NCBI RefSeq assembly: GCF_009828855.1 | Contig: NZ_WUAG01000001.1 | Span: 868,001 to 932,000 of the forward strand | Direction: 5' to 3' | DNA: 64,000 nt | Source: Psychromonas sp. L1A2 | GTDB lineage: Bacteria > Pseudomonadota > Gammaproteobacteria > Enterobacterales > Psychromonadaceae | In this document: piece by piece, positions 17,818 through 28,431 of the stretch | Numbering within the stretch: position 1 is the stretch's first letter | Layout of the letters: every line of letters starts with the position of its first letter | Notes under the pieces: model-generated | What the model was told of the DNA's origin: nothing | The model's database searches: none | What the model saw: the letters and a program-made list of their open reading frames with translations, nothing else | Made by a program: the position numbers and the translations under genes

Positions 17818-19470
17818 ATGGCAATTCATCCACGCGCAGGTCAACCCGCACAAGTAAGTGATTTAGTTGATATTCCGAAATTAGTGTCTGCATACTATGT
17901 TAATCTTCCTGATGTTGATGTTGTAGAGCAACAAGTCGCTTTTGGTACTTCTGGCCATCGAGGTAGCTCTTTTAAGTATGCATTCACTGAACTGCATATA
18001 CTTGCCATAACACAAGCTCTTGCTGAGTACCGTAAAGAGAAAGGGTATACAGGGCCTGTTTTTATTGGTAAAGATACGCACGCATTATCTGAGCCTGCTT
18101 TCATTTCAGCAGTACAGGTACTGGTTGAAAATGGTATCAAAGTAGTGGTTCAAAAGGGTGGTGGTTATACACCTACGCCAGTTATTTCTCATGCTATTTT
18201 GCAATATAACAAAGCTAATCCAGATTCACTGGCTGACGGAATTGTTATTACTCCTTCACACAATCCTCCTGAAGACGGTGGCTTTAAATATAACCCACCT
18301 AATGGCGGCCCAGCAGATAGCGATGTCACTAAACTTATTCAAGATCGTGCTAATGAAATATTAAATGATAATTATGATGATATTTTGCAAGCAGACTTCG
18401 ATGAAGCGATGCAGTCTGATTTAGTTGAAGAGTATGACTATATCCAACCGTATGTTGATGATTTAATCAATGTATTAGACCTCGAAGCGATTGCTAAATC
18501 AGGCATTAAAATTGGTGTTGATACGTTAGGCGGTTCAGGCGTTGCTTACTGGCCTGTGATTGCTAAAACTTATGGTTTAAACATTGAAGTTGTCAATGAT
18601 CGTGTTGACCCTACGTTCTCATTTATGACATTAGATAAAGATGGCAAAATCCGCATGGATTGTTCATCACCTTATGCGATGGCTGGTTTAATCAAGTTAA
18701 AAGATAAATTTGATGTTGCGGTGGCTAATGATCCTGATTATGACCGTCACGGTATTGTGACTAAATCATCTGGTTTATTAAATCCTAACCATTATTTAGC
18801 GGTTGCGATTAACTATTTGTTCACGCATAGAAAACAATGGTCTGAAAAAGCGATTGTGGGTAAAACATTAGTTTCAAGCTCAATGATTGATCGAGTTGTG
18901 AATGAGTTAGGACGTGAGCTATCTGAGGTTCCTGTTGGTTTTAAATGGTTTGTAGATGGACTATTTGACGGTAGCTTTGGTTTTGGTGGCGAAGAAAGTG
19001 CCGGCGCTTCGTTCTTACGTAAAGATGGTACGGTTTGGAGTACTGATAAAGACGGTATTATTCTTGCGTTATTAGCGGCTGAAATTATTGCTGTCACTAA
19101 GAAAGATCCAGGTGAACATTATGCAGAATTTACTGCTAAATTCGGAGCGCCTGTTTATCAACGTTTCGATGCACCTGCTTCACCAGAGCAAAAACGCGTA
19201 TTGGCTAACTTAAGCCCTGAGATGGTTGAAGCTGAAACACTTGCAGGTGAGAAAATAACTGCGAAATTGACTCATGCATCTGGCAATGGTGCTGCTATCG
19301 GCGGGTTAAAAGTGACCACTGAAAACGGATGGTTTGCTGCTCGTCCTTCAGGAACTGAAAATATTTATAAAATATATTCAGAGTCGTTTTTAGGTGAAGA
19401 ACATATCGCGCAGATTCAAACAGAAGCGCAAGAAATTGTTGCGCAGGCTTTCGCTAAAGCAGGGATTTAA
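17818..19470 (+). CDS. pgm: Pgm, phosphoglucomutase (alpha-D-glucose-specific)
   Basis: 550 residues. Interconverts glucose 1-phosphate and glucose 6-phosphate, linking glycolysis to glycogen and cell-envelope sugars. The phosphoserine loop is [17 protein letters not shown] (about residues 145-161), the metal-binding loop DPDYDRHG (about 305) and the phosphate loop [12 protein letters not shown] near the end. It lies 38 bp after seqA and is followed by a clear terminator. glgP downstream supplies the glucose 1-phosphate. Confidence 0.97.
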   Translation: MAIHPRAGQPAQVSDLVDIPKLVSAYYVNLPDVDVVEQQVAFGTSGHRGSSFKYAFTELHILAITQALAEYRKEKGYTGPVFIGKDTHALSEPAFISAVQVLVENGIKVVVQKGGGYTPTPVISHAILQYNKANPDSLADGIVITPSHNPPEDGGFKYNPPNGGPADSDVTKLIQDRANEILNDNYDDILQADFDEAMQSDLVEEYDYIQPYVDDLINVLDLEAIAKSGIKIGVDTLGGSGVAYWPVIAKTYGLNIEVVNDRVDPTFSFMTLDKDGKIRMDCSSPYAMAGLIKLKDKFDVAVANDPDYDRHGIVTKSSGLLNPNHYLAVAINYLFTHRKQWSEKAIVGKTLVSSSMIDRVVNELGRELSEVPVGFKWFVDGLFDGSFGFGGEESAGASFLRKDGTVWSTDKDGIILALLAAEIIAVTKKDPGEHYAEFTAKFGAPVYQRFDAPASPEQKRVLANLSPEMVEAETLAGEKITAKLTHASGNGAAIGGLKVTTENGWFAARPSGTENIYKIYSESFLGEEHIAQIQTEAQEIVAQAFAKAGI

Positions 19471-19505
19471 TTTCTTTATCACTCCCTCAATAAGCTGAAT
19501 AAAAT

Positions 19506-19534
19506 AAAGGCAGAGTTTTTACTCTGCCTTTTTA
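19506..19534 (+). terminator. Rho-independent terminator of pgm
   Basis: Stem AAGGCAGAGT (19507-19516) with ACTCTGCCTT (19521-19530), loop TTTT, followed by TTTATT. Confidence 0.92.
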
Positions 19535-19824
19535 TTGGGCGTTTATAAATACTTTTAAAATTCATTAAAATAAAATCCTTAGTCTATACTAATCATTATT
19601 GTGATCTTGATCTCGTTATTTTATTCAGATCTTAGATTCAATAGAACATTAAATATTCAACGATAAAGGTTTCTCTTCCTTTTTATTGTTTATTTTTTGA
19701 CTGGAATGTTGAAAGGTAATTTATCTTCCATAAAACTTCTTCTTTCATTCCACTGTTCTTATCTCTTATCAAAACGTTTTATACATGATGATATTTCACT
19801 TAACACTTAGCTAGTAGGTCTAAT

Positions 19825-22302
19825 ATGGCGATTAAAAAGAATCAAGAATCAGTAGCAGTACCTTCAGTAACGAGTGCTGAAATGCAACAAGCGATTATCG
19901 ATCGTCTACGTAAAGGGATTGGTACAGATAGATATAAAGCAAATAATAAAGCATGGTGGAATGCAACCTGTCAGGCAGTTAATGAACTGGTATTTGAAAA
20001 ATTAACGCAAACCCAACAAAATCATTCAAAGAAAGATACGCGTGCGGTTAATTATCTTTCGCTTGAGTTTTTGATGGGACGCTTGTTATCTAACAATCTC
20101 CAAAACTTAGAAGTGTTTAAAGTCACTGAAGATGCATTAAAAGCATTAGGTAAGGACTTATACGAATTATGCGATGAAGAACCAGATATGGCATTAGGTA
20201 ATGGCGGTTTAGGTCGACTTGCTGCATGTTTTATTGATTCGCTAGCGACGCTTGGATATCCAGCGATTGGTTACGGTATTCATTATGAGCATGGTTTATT
20301 TAAACAAGAGTTTCAAGACGGTCGCCAAATCGAGCGTCCTGACACATGGCGTGAATATGGCAACCCATGGGAAATTTGTCGTCCTGAATCAATTCAATTT
20401 GTTCCTTTATATGGTTATGTTGAAACGGTTTTTGATCAAAAAGACGGCCCTAGAAAAGTGTGGCATGCTGGTCAAAAATTAAAAGGTGTTCCATGGGATA
20501 TCCCCATTGTAGGTTATGGTGCTAAAACCGTTAATATTCTACGTTTATGGGAAAGTCGTGCTCATGAAGCATTTGATTGGGATGTCTTTAATGCAGGCGG
20601 TTATGTTGATTCACAAGTCGAAAAATCAAAAGCAGAAACAGTATCCAAAGTACTTTATCCAAATGACTCAACAGATGCGGGTAAAGAGTTACGTTTAATT
20701 CAACAATATTTCTTTTGTGCTTGTTCAGTGAAAGATATTTTACGTCGCTTTAAACGTGCGAATAAAGATTGGTCATTGTTGCCTAAAAAAGTTGCTATTC
20801 AATTAAACGATACGCATCCAACGATTGCTATCCCTGAATTAATGCGTATTTTAATTGATGAAGAGAATTTAGATTGGGCGACAGCATGGGGAATTTGCCA
20901 AGAAACTTTCGCTTATACCAACCATACGTTATTACCTGAAGCATTAGAAAAATGGTCTGTTGCTCTGTTTGAAAAAGTATTACCCCGCCACTTAGAAATT
21001 ATCTATGAAATTAATGCTCAATTCTTAACTAATATTGTTGAGAAAAAATGGCCTGGCGATGACGAGAAAAAACAAAAACTCTCTATCATTGAAGAATCTC
21101 AACCACGTATGGTGCGCATGGCCAACTTATGCGTAATCACCGCCTATAAAGTAAATGGTGTAGCGGCAGTACACTCAGAGCTTGTTAAAACAGATCTCTT
21201 CCCTGAGTTCCATGAATTATTCCCTGGTAAATTAGTTAATGTGACCAATGGTGTTACGCCACGTCGCTGGTTGAAAGCCTGTAATCCTGGTTTAGCAACG
21301 TTATTAGATGAAACCATTGGTGATGACTGGGTGCTTAACTTAGATAAGTTAAAAGGCATTCTTCCAAAAGCAAAAGAGGCGGCTTTCCAAAAACGTTTTA
21401 TGGACATTAAAAAACAAAATAAAGTGGGATTAGCTAAAATCATTAAAGATACAACCGGCGTTGAAGTCTCTGTCGATGCTATTTTTGATGTGCAAATTAA
21501 ACGTTTGCACGAATACAAACGTCAGCAATTAAACTTGATACATATTTTAACCTTATATAAACGTTTACTTGAAAATCCTGACTATGACATGGTGCCTCGT
21601 GTGTTTTTATTTGGTGCAAAAGCAGCGCCGGGTTACCACATGGCAAAAGAGATTATTTTTGCACTAAATAAAATTGCAGATAAAGTGAATAACGATGAAC
21701 GTATTAAAGACAAATTAAAAGTTGTTTTCTTACCTAACTATCGTATCTCTCTTGCAGAAAAAATGTTTCCTGCTGCAGATGTTTCAGAGCAAATTTCAAC
21801 GGCGGGTCTTGAGGCATCTGGCACCGGTAATATGAAGTTCTCATTAAATGGCGCACTAACCGTCGGCACAATGGATGGTGCAAATATTGAGATGGCTGAA
21901 GAAATTGGTGCTGAACATATGTTTATCTTTGGTTTAAGCGTTGATGAAGTAAAAGCATTAAAAGCAAGTGGATATAATCCTTATGATTATTACTATAAAA
22001 ATCCAGAGCTGAAAGCGGTGCTTGATTGGTTAGATACTGACTTCTTTACCCCTGGTCATGCTGGTTTATTATCTGATATTAAACGTAGTTTATTAGAATG
22101 GGGCGATGAATATTTATGTCTTGCTGATTACGCATCTTATGTTGCAGCTCATCAAGATATCGATACGCTTTATCGTGATCAATCTGCTTGGGCTGAAAAA
22201 GCCATTCTAAATGCAGGTGCGATGGGTAAGTTTAACTCAGATCGCTCAATTGAAGACTATGCAAGTAAAATTTGGAAATTAGAAAAATTTCCGACAGCTT
22301 AA
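19825..22302 (+). CDS. glgP: GlgP, glycogen/starch/alpha-glucan phosphorylase
   Basis: 825-residue PLP enzyme that cleaves alpha-1,4-glucans to glucose 1-phosphate. The N-terminal half has [12 protein letters not shown] and [14 protein letters not shown]; the PLP-lysine block is [20 protein letters not shown] (about residues 663-682), and the [11 protein letters not shown] and KRLHEYKRQ blocks are in place. It has its own promoter region (350 bp upstream, no gene) and terminator. pgm just upstream can process its product, but no other glg gene is adjacent. Confidence 0.97.
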   Translation: MAIKKNQESVAVPSVTSAEMQQAIIDRLRKGIGTDRYKANNKAWWNATCQAVNELVFEKLTQTQQNHSKKDTRAVNYLSLEFLMGRLLSNNLQNLEVFKVTEDALKALGKDLYELCDEEPDMALGNGGLGRLAACFIDSLATLGYPAIGYGIHYEHGLFKQEFQDGRQIERPDTWREYGNPWEICRPESIQFVPLYGYVETVFDQKDGPRKVWHAGQKLKGVPWDIPIVGYGAKTVNILRLWESRAHEAFDWDVFNAGGYVDSQVEKSKAETVSKVLYPNDSTDAGKELRLIQQYFFCACSVKDILRRFKRANKDWSLLPKKVAIQLNDTHPTIAIPELMRILIDEENLDWATAWGICQETFAYTNHTLLPEALEKWSVALFEKVLPRHLEIIYEINAQFLTNIVEKKWPGDDEKKQKLSIIEESQPRMVRMANLCVITAYKVNGVAAVHSELVKTDLFPEFHELFPGKLVNVTNGVTPRRWLKACNPGLATLLDETIGDDWVLNLDKLKGILPKAKEAAFQKRFMDIKKQNKVGLAKIIKDTTGVEVSVDAIFDVQIKRLHEYKRQQLNLIHILTLYKRLLENPDYDMVPRVFLFGAKAAPGYHMAKEIIFALNKIADKVNNDERIKDKLKVVFLPNYRISLAEKMFPAADVSEQISTAGLEASGTGNMKFSLNGALTVGTMDGANIEMAEEIGAEHMFIFGLSVDEVKALKASGYNPYDYYYKNPELKAVLDWLDTDFFTPGHAGLLSDIKRSLLEWGDEYLCLADYASYVAAHQDIDTLYRDQSAWAEKAILNAGAMGKFNSDRSIEDYASKIWKLEKFPTA

Positions 22303-22323
22303 TGATTTAAATCATTAAAAGGT

Positions 22324-22355
22324 AAAAGGCGACACGTAATGTGTCGCCTTTTTTA
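22324..22355 (+). terminator. Rho-independent terminator of glgP
   Basis: Perfect 12-bp stem AAAAGGCGACAC (22324-22335) with GTGTCGCCTTTT (22341-22352), loop GTAAT, then TTAT. Confidence 0.95.
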
Positions 22356-22422
22356 TTTAAAGCAAGCTACAATAATTTCTATTGAATAACCGCAGTTTAA
22401 GTCACTACAGTAAGAGGTCATT

Positions 22423-22755
22423 ATGTTTTCAAAAGATATGCTTTCAAAAGAAACGTCTCAAAAAAATCAGGTTCAAGAAAATGAGGTCTGTGAAGCATGC
22501 GGCACAATCGTTGAACTGGGTAGTGTTATTACAGAAGATGATACACAGCTTGTTTTACCGTTCTCTGGCCCGACTAAAGAAAGTGTTGAAGCATTAGCTG
22601 AAAAATATATTAAAGCGGCTAAAGCACGTTTTGAAACAGTCGAAATAACGGTGGATTATAAAGAAGTAGAATCTACTATTGAAAGCGAAGTCACTTTGCA
22701 ATTTGAATGTACGGCTGAAAAGCTTATTTTCGAAATGGGATTAAGCGCAATTTAA
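22423..22755 (+). CDS. YfcZ/YiiS family protein
   Basis: 110 residues. CEACGTIVELGSV in the first third and FECTAEKLIFEMGL near the C-terminus match the YfcZ/YiiS (DUF406) family. Function is unknown. Start chosen at MFSKDM since AGAGG precedes it. The first 25 residues are low complexity and Lys/Gln-rich. Two Cys of CEAC could bind a metal, but only one further Cys is present. Confidence 0.8.
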   Translation: MFSKDMLSKETSQKNQVQENEVCEACGTIVELGSVITEDDTQLVLPFSGPTKESVEALAEKYIKAAKARFETVEITVDYKEVESTIESEVTLQFECTAEKLIFEMGLSAI

Positions 22756-22942
22756 CGACTTTTCTTAATAACGAGAGAAGGGAGTCAACGTGTTGTTGAT
22801 TCCCTTTTTAATCTTTTTTCGCTGTTTTACATAAAATCTGCACTTTTCTCATTGTTATTACAAACTTCATTTCTTGTTTTTCTGCTTAATCGTTTATACT
22901 CACTCTTTAATTTATTATTTTTACTGTTTATTGGAGCATACA

Positions 22943-24277
22943 TTGCTAATTAAAGATTTACCCATAGATCAGCGTTTGATCACTTCCGTTTCACATTTAG
23001 GTTTTACTGAAACAACACAAATTCAAGCAGAAGCCATTCCGGTTGCTGTCTCTGGGAAAGATCTTTTAGCATCATCTAAAACAGGTTCAGGTAAAACGCT
23101 CGCTTATTTATTACCAGCTATGCAACGTGTATTAAAAACACGTGCGCTGACTCGTCGTGATCCTCGCGTATTAATTTTAACGCCAACACGTGAACTTGCT
23201 AAACAAGTTTATGCACAACTACGTTTATTAGTGTCTAACACCAGTATTAAATCAATTTTAGTCTTGGGTGGTGAGAACTTTAATGACCAAGTAAAAGCAA
23301 TCGATAAACATCCGCATTTTATTGTGGGTACGCCAGGGCGTATCGTTGATCACCTTAAAAAAGGACTATTGCATTTACCGGGTTTAGAATTACTGATTTT
23401 AGATGAAGCTGACCGTATGTTGGATTTAGGGTTTGCTGAGCAATTAACGGCGATTAATGAAGCGGCTAACCATCGTCTACGTCAGACTTTAATGTTCTCT
23501 GCGACGTTAGGTCATGGTGAAGTGAATGAGTTTGCTGGCCACCTACTAAAAGCGCCTGTGCGTATTGCAGTGGGAGAAGAGAATCAACAACATAGTGAAA
23601 TTACTCAACGCTTTTATTTAGCAGATAATCTTAACCAAAAAGAAAAACTGTTATTTCACTTCTTAAACAAAGAAGAAATCAATCAAGCGATTATATTTAC
23701 CGCTACCCGTGCTGATACTGAACGTTTAAGTGCAATATTAGTAGAAAAAGGAATGTCAGCAGTCGCGCTGCATGGCGATTTAACACAAGCAAATCGTAAT
23801 AAGATCATGGATTCTTTTTCACGCGGAAAAGATAAAATCTTAGTGACGACTGATATTGCTTCACGTGGTTTAGATTTAATACATGTAAGTCATGTCTTCA
23901 ACTTTGATATTCCAAAGCATACTGAAGAGTACATTCACCGTATAGGACGTACTGGTCGAGCGGGTGAGTTAGGCGATGCTATTTCTATTATCGGTCCTAA
24001 AGACTGGGATAACTTTAAAAAAGTAGAAAGCTTTGTTGCTCAAACGATTACTTTTGACAAAGTGGAAGGGGTTAACCCGAAATTTAAAGGCTTAAAACCA
24101 GTACAGAAGAAAGTGTTCAAAGCGAAAAAAGTCGTTGAAAATAAACAAAAACCGATCGCTAAAAAAGCAAAAATAAGCACTAAAAAACAAGAAAATGTTT
24201 TCCATGAGTCTGTGGATGTAGGTGAAGCACCAATGCGCCGTAAGAAAAGAATCATTGTTGATGATTCGGAAGATTAA
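22943..24277 (+). CDS. DEAD-box RNA helicase
   Basis: 444 residues from a TTG with GGAG six bases upstream; the frame is open further upstream but without a site. Motifs in order: Q motif (GFTETTQIQAEAIP), I (ASSKTGSGKT), Ia (PTRELA), Ib (TPGR), II (DEAD), III (SAT) and VI (HRIGRTGRAG). The C-terminal tail of about 80 residues is very basic and lysine-rich. It resembles the SrmB/RhlE-like helicases of vibrios; the exact member cannot be settled here. Role in ribosome assembly or RNA decay is inferred. Confidence 0.9.
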   Translation: MLIKDLPIDQRLITSVSHLGFTETTQIQAEAIPVAVSGKDLLASSKTGSGKTLAYLLPAMQRVLKTRALTRRDPRVLILTPTRELAKQVYAQLRLLVSNTSIKSILVLGGENFNDQVKAIDKHPHFIVGTPGRIVDHLKKGLLHLPGLELLILDEADRMLDLGFAEQLTAINEAANHRLRQTLMFSATLGHGEVNEFAGHLLKAPVRIAVGEENQQHSEITQRFYLADNLNQKEKLLFHFLNKEEINQAIIFTATRADTERLSAILVEKGMSAVALHGDLTQANRNKIMDSFSRGKDKILVTTDIASRGLDLIHVSHVFNFDIPKHTEEYIHRIGRTGRAGELGDAISIIGPKDWDNFKKVESFVAQTITFDKVEGVNPKFKGLKPVQKKVFKAKKVVENKQKPIAKKAKISTKKQENVFHESVDVGEAPMRRKKRIIVDDSED

Positions 24278-24336
24278 TTTTTTAAGTAGTGATTGATCGC
24301 TACTATATCAAAGTAATAGCATTATTTTCAGGATCT

Positions 24337-24376
24337 AAAAAATGCCTTAATGAGTGATCATTGAGGCATTTTTTTT
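24337..24376 (+). terminator. Rho-independent terminator of the DEAD-box gene
   Basis: Long stem AAAAAATGCCTTAATGA (24337-24353) with TCATTGAGGCATTTTTT, one G-U pair, tetraloop GTGA, and a run of eight T. Confidence 0.93.
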
Positions 24377-24519
24377 GCTTCTTAAACTTCCGCTTTATTT
24401 ATTAAGCTTTGATCTTTGATGCTTAACTATTTTTAAACTATTTAAACTATTTAAACTGTTTTAACTCATCAACTACCACTTTTCTCTTCTCCTTCTTTTC
24501 TTTCTAACGAACTTCTTCA

Positions 24520-24678
24520 TACCAATGGAATTAAATAAGTGATCAGAGATTGCGTAGGAAAAATTAACACTAATAAGGCGTGAGTTGTAGGAGATAGTTG
24601 TTCTCACTTCAAAACTCACAACGCAGTTAGGGAGGATTTTAACCAGCAAGAATGATCACCTTATTAATTCTTTTGGTA
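24520..24678. mobile_element. MITE copy 1 (159 bp, TNA target duplication)
   Basis: Noncoding element starting TACCAATGG and ending TTTTGGTA, with about 26-bp imperfect terminal inverted repeats (ATTAAATAAGTGATC at the left, GATCACCTTATTAAT at the right). It is flanked by TCA at 24517-24519 and TCA at 24679-24681. It matches the copy at 59856 with about six differences in 159 bp. It lies in the gene-free stretch before the DUF3081 gene. Confidence 0.9.
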
Positions 24679-24923
24679 TCAGTAGAGGTTTGTCTAATAT
24701 TTAGCCATTTTTCTTTTTTAAGAAGTCTGACAGATTTGATCTTTTTCTTTGTTCATTCGTATTAATTACAGTGCTAATTATGATATTAATAACTTAAGTG
24801 ATATGCATTTATTGTGTAAGTTAGATAAGGACAAGATGTGCATTGAAGAAACGAGGTTGATTGATATGGGCTTATCGCTGAATTAAATAATATCGACACT
24901 CAATAACTAAAGAGGCACGATTT
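24679..24923. other. AT-rich intergenic stretch
   Basis: Holds the right-hand TCA target duplication and the presumed promoter of the DUF3081 gene. No further feature recognised. The part left of the MITE (24380-24519) is also featureless and pyrimidine-rich. Confidence 0.5.
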
Positions 24924-25193
24924 ATGGACGTAAATAAATTAAGAAAACGAGATTTGCTACAGGCTTTTGATTTAGTCACGACTAAAGGAAAAAAGACTGA
25001 TGGTGTCTATGAACTTTCAGGCGTAAAAGCGTCTCAGGATTTTGACGGATACACTTGTTGGTTATCATTTAAAGATCTGACCGTGACTTTATTATTCCAT
25101 GGTGCATTTGATATGGATTATGAAGATGAAGACACTCAGAAAGTGTTTTTTAAAAAGATATCTAAAATGATAGATGATAAAGAAAGCTTTTAA
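24924..25193 (+). CDS. DUF3081-like small protein
   Basis: 89 residues, soluble. DFDGYTCWLSFKDLTVTLLFHG (residues about 38-59) and the DMDYED block resemble the DUF3081 pattern (DYDGYT...LFHN...FDY), an uncharacterised family of marine gammaproteobacteria. AAAGAGG lies before the ATG. It stands alone between a MITE and ubiG. Family call is from memory and moderate. Confidence 0.6.
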   Translation: MDVNKLRKRDLLQAFDLVTTKGKKTDGVYELSGVKASQDFDGYTCWLSFKDLTVTLLFHGAFDMDYEDEDTQKVFFKKISKMIDDKESF

Positions 25194-25357
25194 TTAGAAA
25201 AGCAACTCAGATAAATAATAAATCTACTAGTACATTCTTCAATTAAAATAAGTATTAATTCACCCTTCAGTGATTTATTCATAATATGCAATAGTTTACT
25301 TTCTTTGCATATTTCAATATCTGATATCTAAACCTACTACTAATGACAAGGAATAGT

Positions 25358-26110
25358 ATGAGTAAGTTAACATCCACCAATACAGTTGATGCGTCGGAAG
25401 TAGCTAAATTTGAAGCAATGGCTGATGAATGGTGGGATCCGCAAGGAAAGTTTAAACCTTTACACATGTTGAATCCTTTGCGTGTTGAATATATCGTTGA
25501 GCAAATAGCGACACAATTTAATCGAAACTTAAATAGTACAAAGCCTTTTAAAGGTTTGCGATTATTAGATATTGGTTGTGGTGGTGGGCTGTTAAGTGAG
25601 CCTATGGCACGTTTAGGTGCTGAAGTGGTAGGTGCAGATGCTGCTGCAAGGAATATTCCTGTTGCACAAGTTCATGCTAAGCAATCTGGTTTAACGATAG
25701 ACTACCGTAATACCATGGCAGAAGCTCTAGTTGATGAAGGTGAGTTGTTTGATGTGATCCTTAATATGGAAGTCATCGAACATGTTGCTTCTCCACAAGC
25801 ACTTCTAAACGCTTGTGAAGCATTACTAAATAAAAGTGGGTTGATGCTTTGCTCTACGATCAATCGTAACCCCAAAAGCTATTTAGTCGCTATTATTGGT
25901 GCTGAAAGAGTAATGCGTTGGTTACCTGCTGGGACACATCAGTGGCATAAGTTTATTAGACCGCCCGAGCTTGCTGATATGTTTAAAGTTACACGTCTGG
26001 AATTGATCGATAAAAGAGGGTTTATTTTTAATCCATTATTATGGCGATGGTCATTATCGAAGTCAGACTTATCAGTTAATTATGTTATGGCTGTAATAAA
26101 GCCTGCTTAG
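25358..26110 (+). CDS. ubiG: UbiG, ubiquinone O-methyltransferase
   Basis: 250 residues. Methylates two ring hydroxyls in ubiquinone synthesis using S-adenosylmethionine. The N-terminal [19 protein letters not shown] and the SAM-binding loop [14 protein letters not shown] (about residues 66-79) are typical, as is the post-I VIEHV block. Start at MSKLTST is chosen for AAGGA at the right distance, rather than the ATG 15 bp upstream. Together with ubiK at the window start it reflects aerobic respiration. Confidence 0.96.
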   Translation: MSKLTSTNTVDASEVAKFEAMADEWWDPQGKFKPLHMLNPLRVEYIVEQIATQFNRNLNSTKPFKGLRLLDIGCGGGLLSEPMARLGAEVVGADAAARNIPVAQVHAKQSGLTIDYRNTMAEALVDEGELFDVILNMEVIEHVASPQALLNACEALLNKSGLMLCSTINRNPKSYLVAIIGAERVMRWLPAGTHQWHKFIRPPELADMFKVTRLELIDKRGFIFNPLLWRWSLSKSDLSVNYVMAVIKPA

Positions 26111-26210
26111 TCTTTTTATTAACGATTAACGCACTATTAAATTACTTTTCTTTATATATGTATTCTGGATATTTTAAATTAAAGCTTTATTCTATGCTTA
26201 CTGTCTATTT

Positions 26211-26308
26211 CTTATTAAGTACTGTTACTAAGCACTATTACTAAACATTATTACTAAGAATTGTTTCTAAATAGTAAGAACTGTTTCTAAAAATTCTTAC
26301 TAAGAATT
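26211..26308. repeat. Degenerate 13-bp tandem repeat
   Basis: Seven units with a mostly 13-bp period, such as GTTACTAAGCACT, ATTACTAAACATT, ATTACTAAGAATT and CTTACTAAGAATT; one unit is 20 bp. It lies in the 328-bp gap between ubiG and hemH, otherwise featureless AT-rich DNA apart from the hemH promoter region. Confidence 0.8.
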
Positions 26309-26438
26309 AAAATTAAAGATTATTGTTAAGTGTATGCTAATACTTAGCAATAAACTTAACTACAAAGTGATCTGAAATCATTATCGACTCGTTATAAGTC
26401 GTCACCGTTAAAAATTATATGCTCAGAAGGAGCCTTGT

Positions 26439-27476
26439 GTGTCACGTTTTTCAGGAATTACCGATAACCCTCATAAAGATCGTTTTAATCAAAAAACAGG
26501 TATTCTGCTAACTAATCTAGGTAGTCCTGATGAGCCTTCCACTAAAGCGGTGAGAATTTATTTACAAGAATTCTTGTCCGACCCTCGTATTGTTGAAATT
26601 CCACGCCTAGTTTGGATGATTATTTTACATGGCATCATTCTTAGAATACGCCCTAAACGTTCTGCAAAACTCTACAAAAGCATTTGGACTGAAAATGGAT
26701 CGCCTTTAACCCATATAACACGTCTTCAACGAGATAAATTAAGTGCGCTTTTAAAGCAACAAGGGTACGAAAATACCGAAGTGGTTATGAGTATGCGTTA
26801 CGGTAATCCTTCCATTGAATCTGGTTTAGAAGAGTTGCGTGAAAAAGGCTTTACTCGCATTGTTGTATTACCTTTATATCCTCAATATTCAAGCCCTACG
26901 ATAGGCTCTACATTCGATGCTGTTTCCAATGTTTTGCGTAAATGGCGTTGGGTGCCTGAATTACATTTCATTAATGGTTATCATAAAAATACAACTTACA
27001 TCGATGCGTTAGCGAATAGTATCAGTGAGGATTTGAAGAAACACGGGACGCCACAAAAACTCGTTTTTTCATATCATGGTATGCCAAAGTTATTTTTAGA
27101 TAATGGTGACCCTTATTATTGTTTATGCTTACAAACAACACGTTTAGTGGTTGAAAAACTAACATTAGATAAAGATCTACAGCTAGATAAAGAAAATGTT
27201 ATTAGTACTTTCCAAAGTCGTTTTGGCAAGGCTGAATGGCTAAAACCTTATACCGATGCGACATTGCAAGGTTTACCTGAGCAAGGTATTAAAGACATAG
27301 CAATTATCAGTCCCGCTTTTAGTGCCGATTGTTTGGAAACATTGGAAGAGATCGAAGGTGAGAATAGAGAAATATTCGAAGAGGCGGGTGGTGAGAAGTA
27401 CCGTTATATTGCAGCATTAAATGATCGTGACGATCATATTGAAGCGATGTTAGATGTATTAAAGCCTAACTTATAA
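26439..27476 (+). CDS. hemH: HemH, ferrochelatase
   Basis: 345 residues, starting at a GTG with AAGGAG seven bases upstream. Inserts Fe2+ into protoporphyrin IX, the last haem step. Motifs are TGILLTNLGSPDEP at the N-terminus, MRYGNPS, the active-site histidine in FSYHGMP (about residue 210) and the metal-path glutamates in DCLETLEEIEGEN. Length is normal. The gene is monocistronic, followed by a MITE and a shared terminator. Confidence 0.96.
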   Translation: MSRFSGITDNPHKDRFNQKTGILLTNLGSPDEPSTKAVRIYLQEFLSDPRIVEIPRLVWMIILHGIILRIRPKRSAKLYKSIWTENGSPLTHITRLQRDKLSALLKQQGYENTEVVMSMRYGNPSIESGLEELREKGFTRIVVLPLYPQYSSPTIGSTFDAVSNVLRKWRWVPELHFINGYHKNTTYIDALANSISEDLKKHGTPQKLVFSYHGMPKLFLDNGDPYYCLCLQTTRLVVEKLTLDKDLQLDKENVISTFQSRFGKAEWLKPYTDATLQGLPEQGIKDIAIISPAFSADCLETLEEIEGENREIFEEAGGEKYRYIAALNDRDDHIEAMLDVLKPNL

Positions 27477-27549
27477 TCTTTTCCTCGGTTCGCATAATAA
27501 GTGTAACGGCTTTTAGCTGTTACTCATATTTTATAAAAGCGCTTTGTAA

Positions 27550-27769
27550 TACCGATTACATTAAATAAGTGATCTAAATTTTGCGTAGGAAAAATGACTT
27601 AGTTTAAGGCGTAAATTGAGCCTTTCGAAGATTAACTTCGTTAATCGTCTATCGGAGAATTAACCAAAGGATGTTAATTCTTTAATGGTTGTTCCCTTTA
27701 CGAAATTTACAACGAAGAAATAAGTTATTTTAACCAGTAAAATAGATCAGTTAATTAGTGTGATTGGTA
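27550..27769. mobile_element. MITE copy 2, longer variant (220 bp)
   Basis: Starts TACCGATTACATTAAATAAG and ends GTGTGATTGGTA; terminal inverted repeats agree at about 21 of 28 positions. TAA flanks both sides (27547-27549 and 27770-27772). The inner part differs from the 159-bp copies and contains its own inverted repeats (TTAACTTCGTTAA; GTTAATTCTTTAA). It lies between hemH and the terminator. Confidence 0.82.
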
Positions 27770-27780
27770 TAAGACCCAAT

Positions 27781-27818
27781 AAAAAACCTCGGAGAGTGAT
27801 TACTCGACGAGGTTTTTT
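27781..27818. terminator. Bidirectional terminator between hemH and the CreA-like gene
   Basis: Stem AAAAAACCTCG (27781-27791) with CGAGGTTTTTT (27808-27818). A and T runs on the two sides allow use by both converging transcripts. Confidence 0.9.
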
Positions 27819-27884
27819 AACTCTATAAAGCGGTCTTTAAAGGCGTTAATGATTTTCTTTTATAACCTTTAATGCCTGCTATAG

Positions 27885-28421
27885 TTATTTTTCTATTGTT
27901 AGTTCTGTCGCTATTTCTTTGGTCGTTTCTGATGATGCTTTTGTTGAAGATTGGTAAGCATCAGTTCCCCATAAAGGGACAGTAGAAAGGCTATGCTTAA
28001 AGCTGCCAGATGTTTCTTTAGTAGAGTAAGAAACATACATAAGTGTTTGGTTTTCTTTATCATAAACGCGTCTTATTTTCATCGTTTTGAAGAAAATACT
28101 CTTAGATTTTTTAAATACTACATCACCAGATTTGCTCTTATCAATCTCAGCTATCATTGCAGAAGTGATTGGTCCTGTTTGACGACAAGCAATCGCGCTA
28201 TCACTTGGGTCAGAGAAACTAAGATCTGCTTCTATTGATGCAACATGACAAGTCACACCGGTTACAATCGGATCTTTTAGCATATTCAATTTAATATCTT
28301 GAGTAGTGAATAAACCTAAACTTACATCTCCCACTTCATCATCAGAACATCCCTTTAATACAAAGAAGCTGATAATAAGTATTAGCAATATAATGCCTAT
28401 CATTTTTAATTTTTTTAACAT
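27885..28421 (-). CDS. CreA-like family protein, membrane-anchored
   Basis: 178 residues. VTGVTCHVASIEA, IACRQTGPI, GDVVFKKSKSIFFKTMKIRR and the YVSYSTKETSGS block align with E. coli CreA (uncharacterised, periplasmic). Unlike CreA with its cleaved signal, here the N-terminus is a hydrophobic helix ending VLKGCSDDE; the Cys could be lipidated, but Lys before Gly is unusual for a lipobox. A Ser/Thr-rich tail of about 20 residues follows the domain. It is the last gene of a five-gene leftward operon. Confidence 0.8.
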   Translation of the reverse strand: MLKKLKMIGIILLILIISFFVLKGCSDDEVGDVSLGLFTTQDIKLNMLKDPIVTGVTCHVASIEADLSFSDPSDSAIACRQTGPITSAMIAEIDKSKSGDVVFKKSKSIFFKTMKIRRVYDKENQTLMYVSYSTKETSGSFKHSLSTVPLWGTDAYQSSTKASSETTKEIATELTIEK

Positions 28422-28431
28422 GTAGATGATC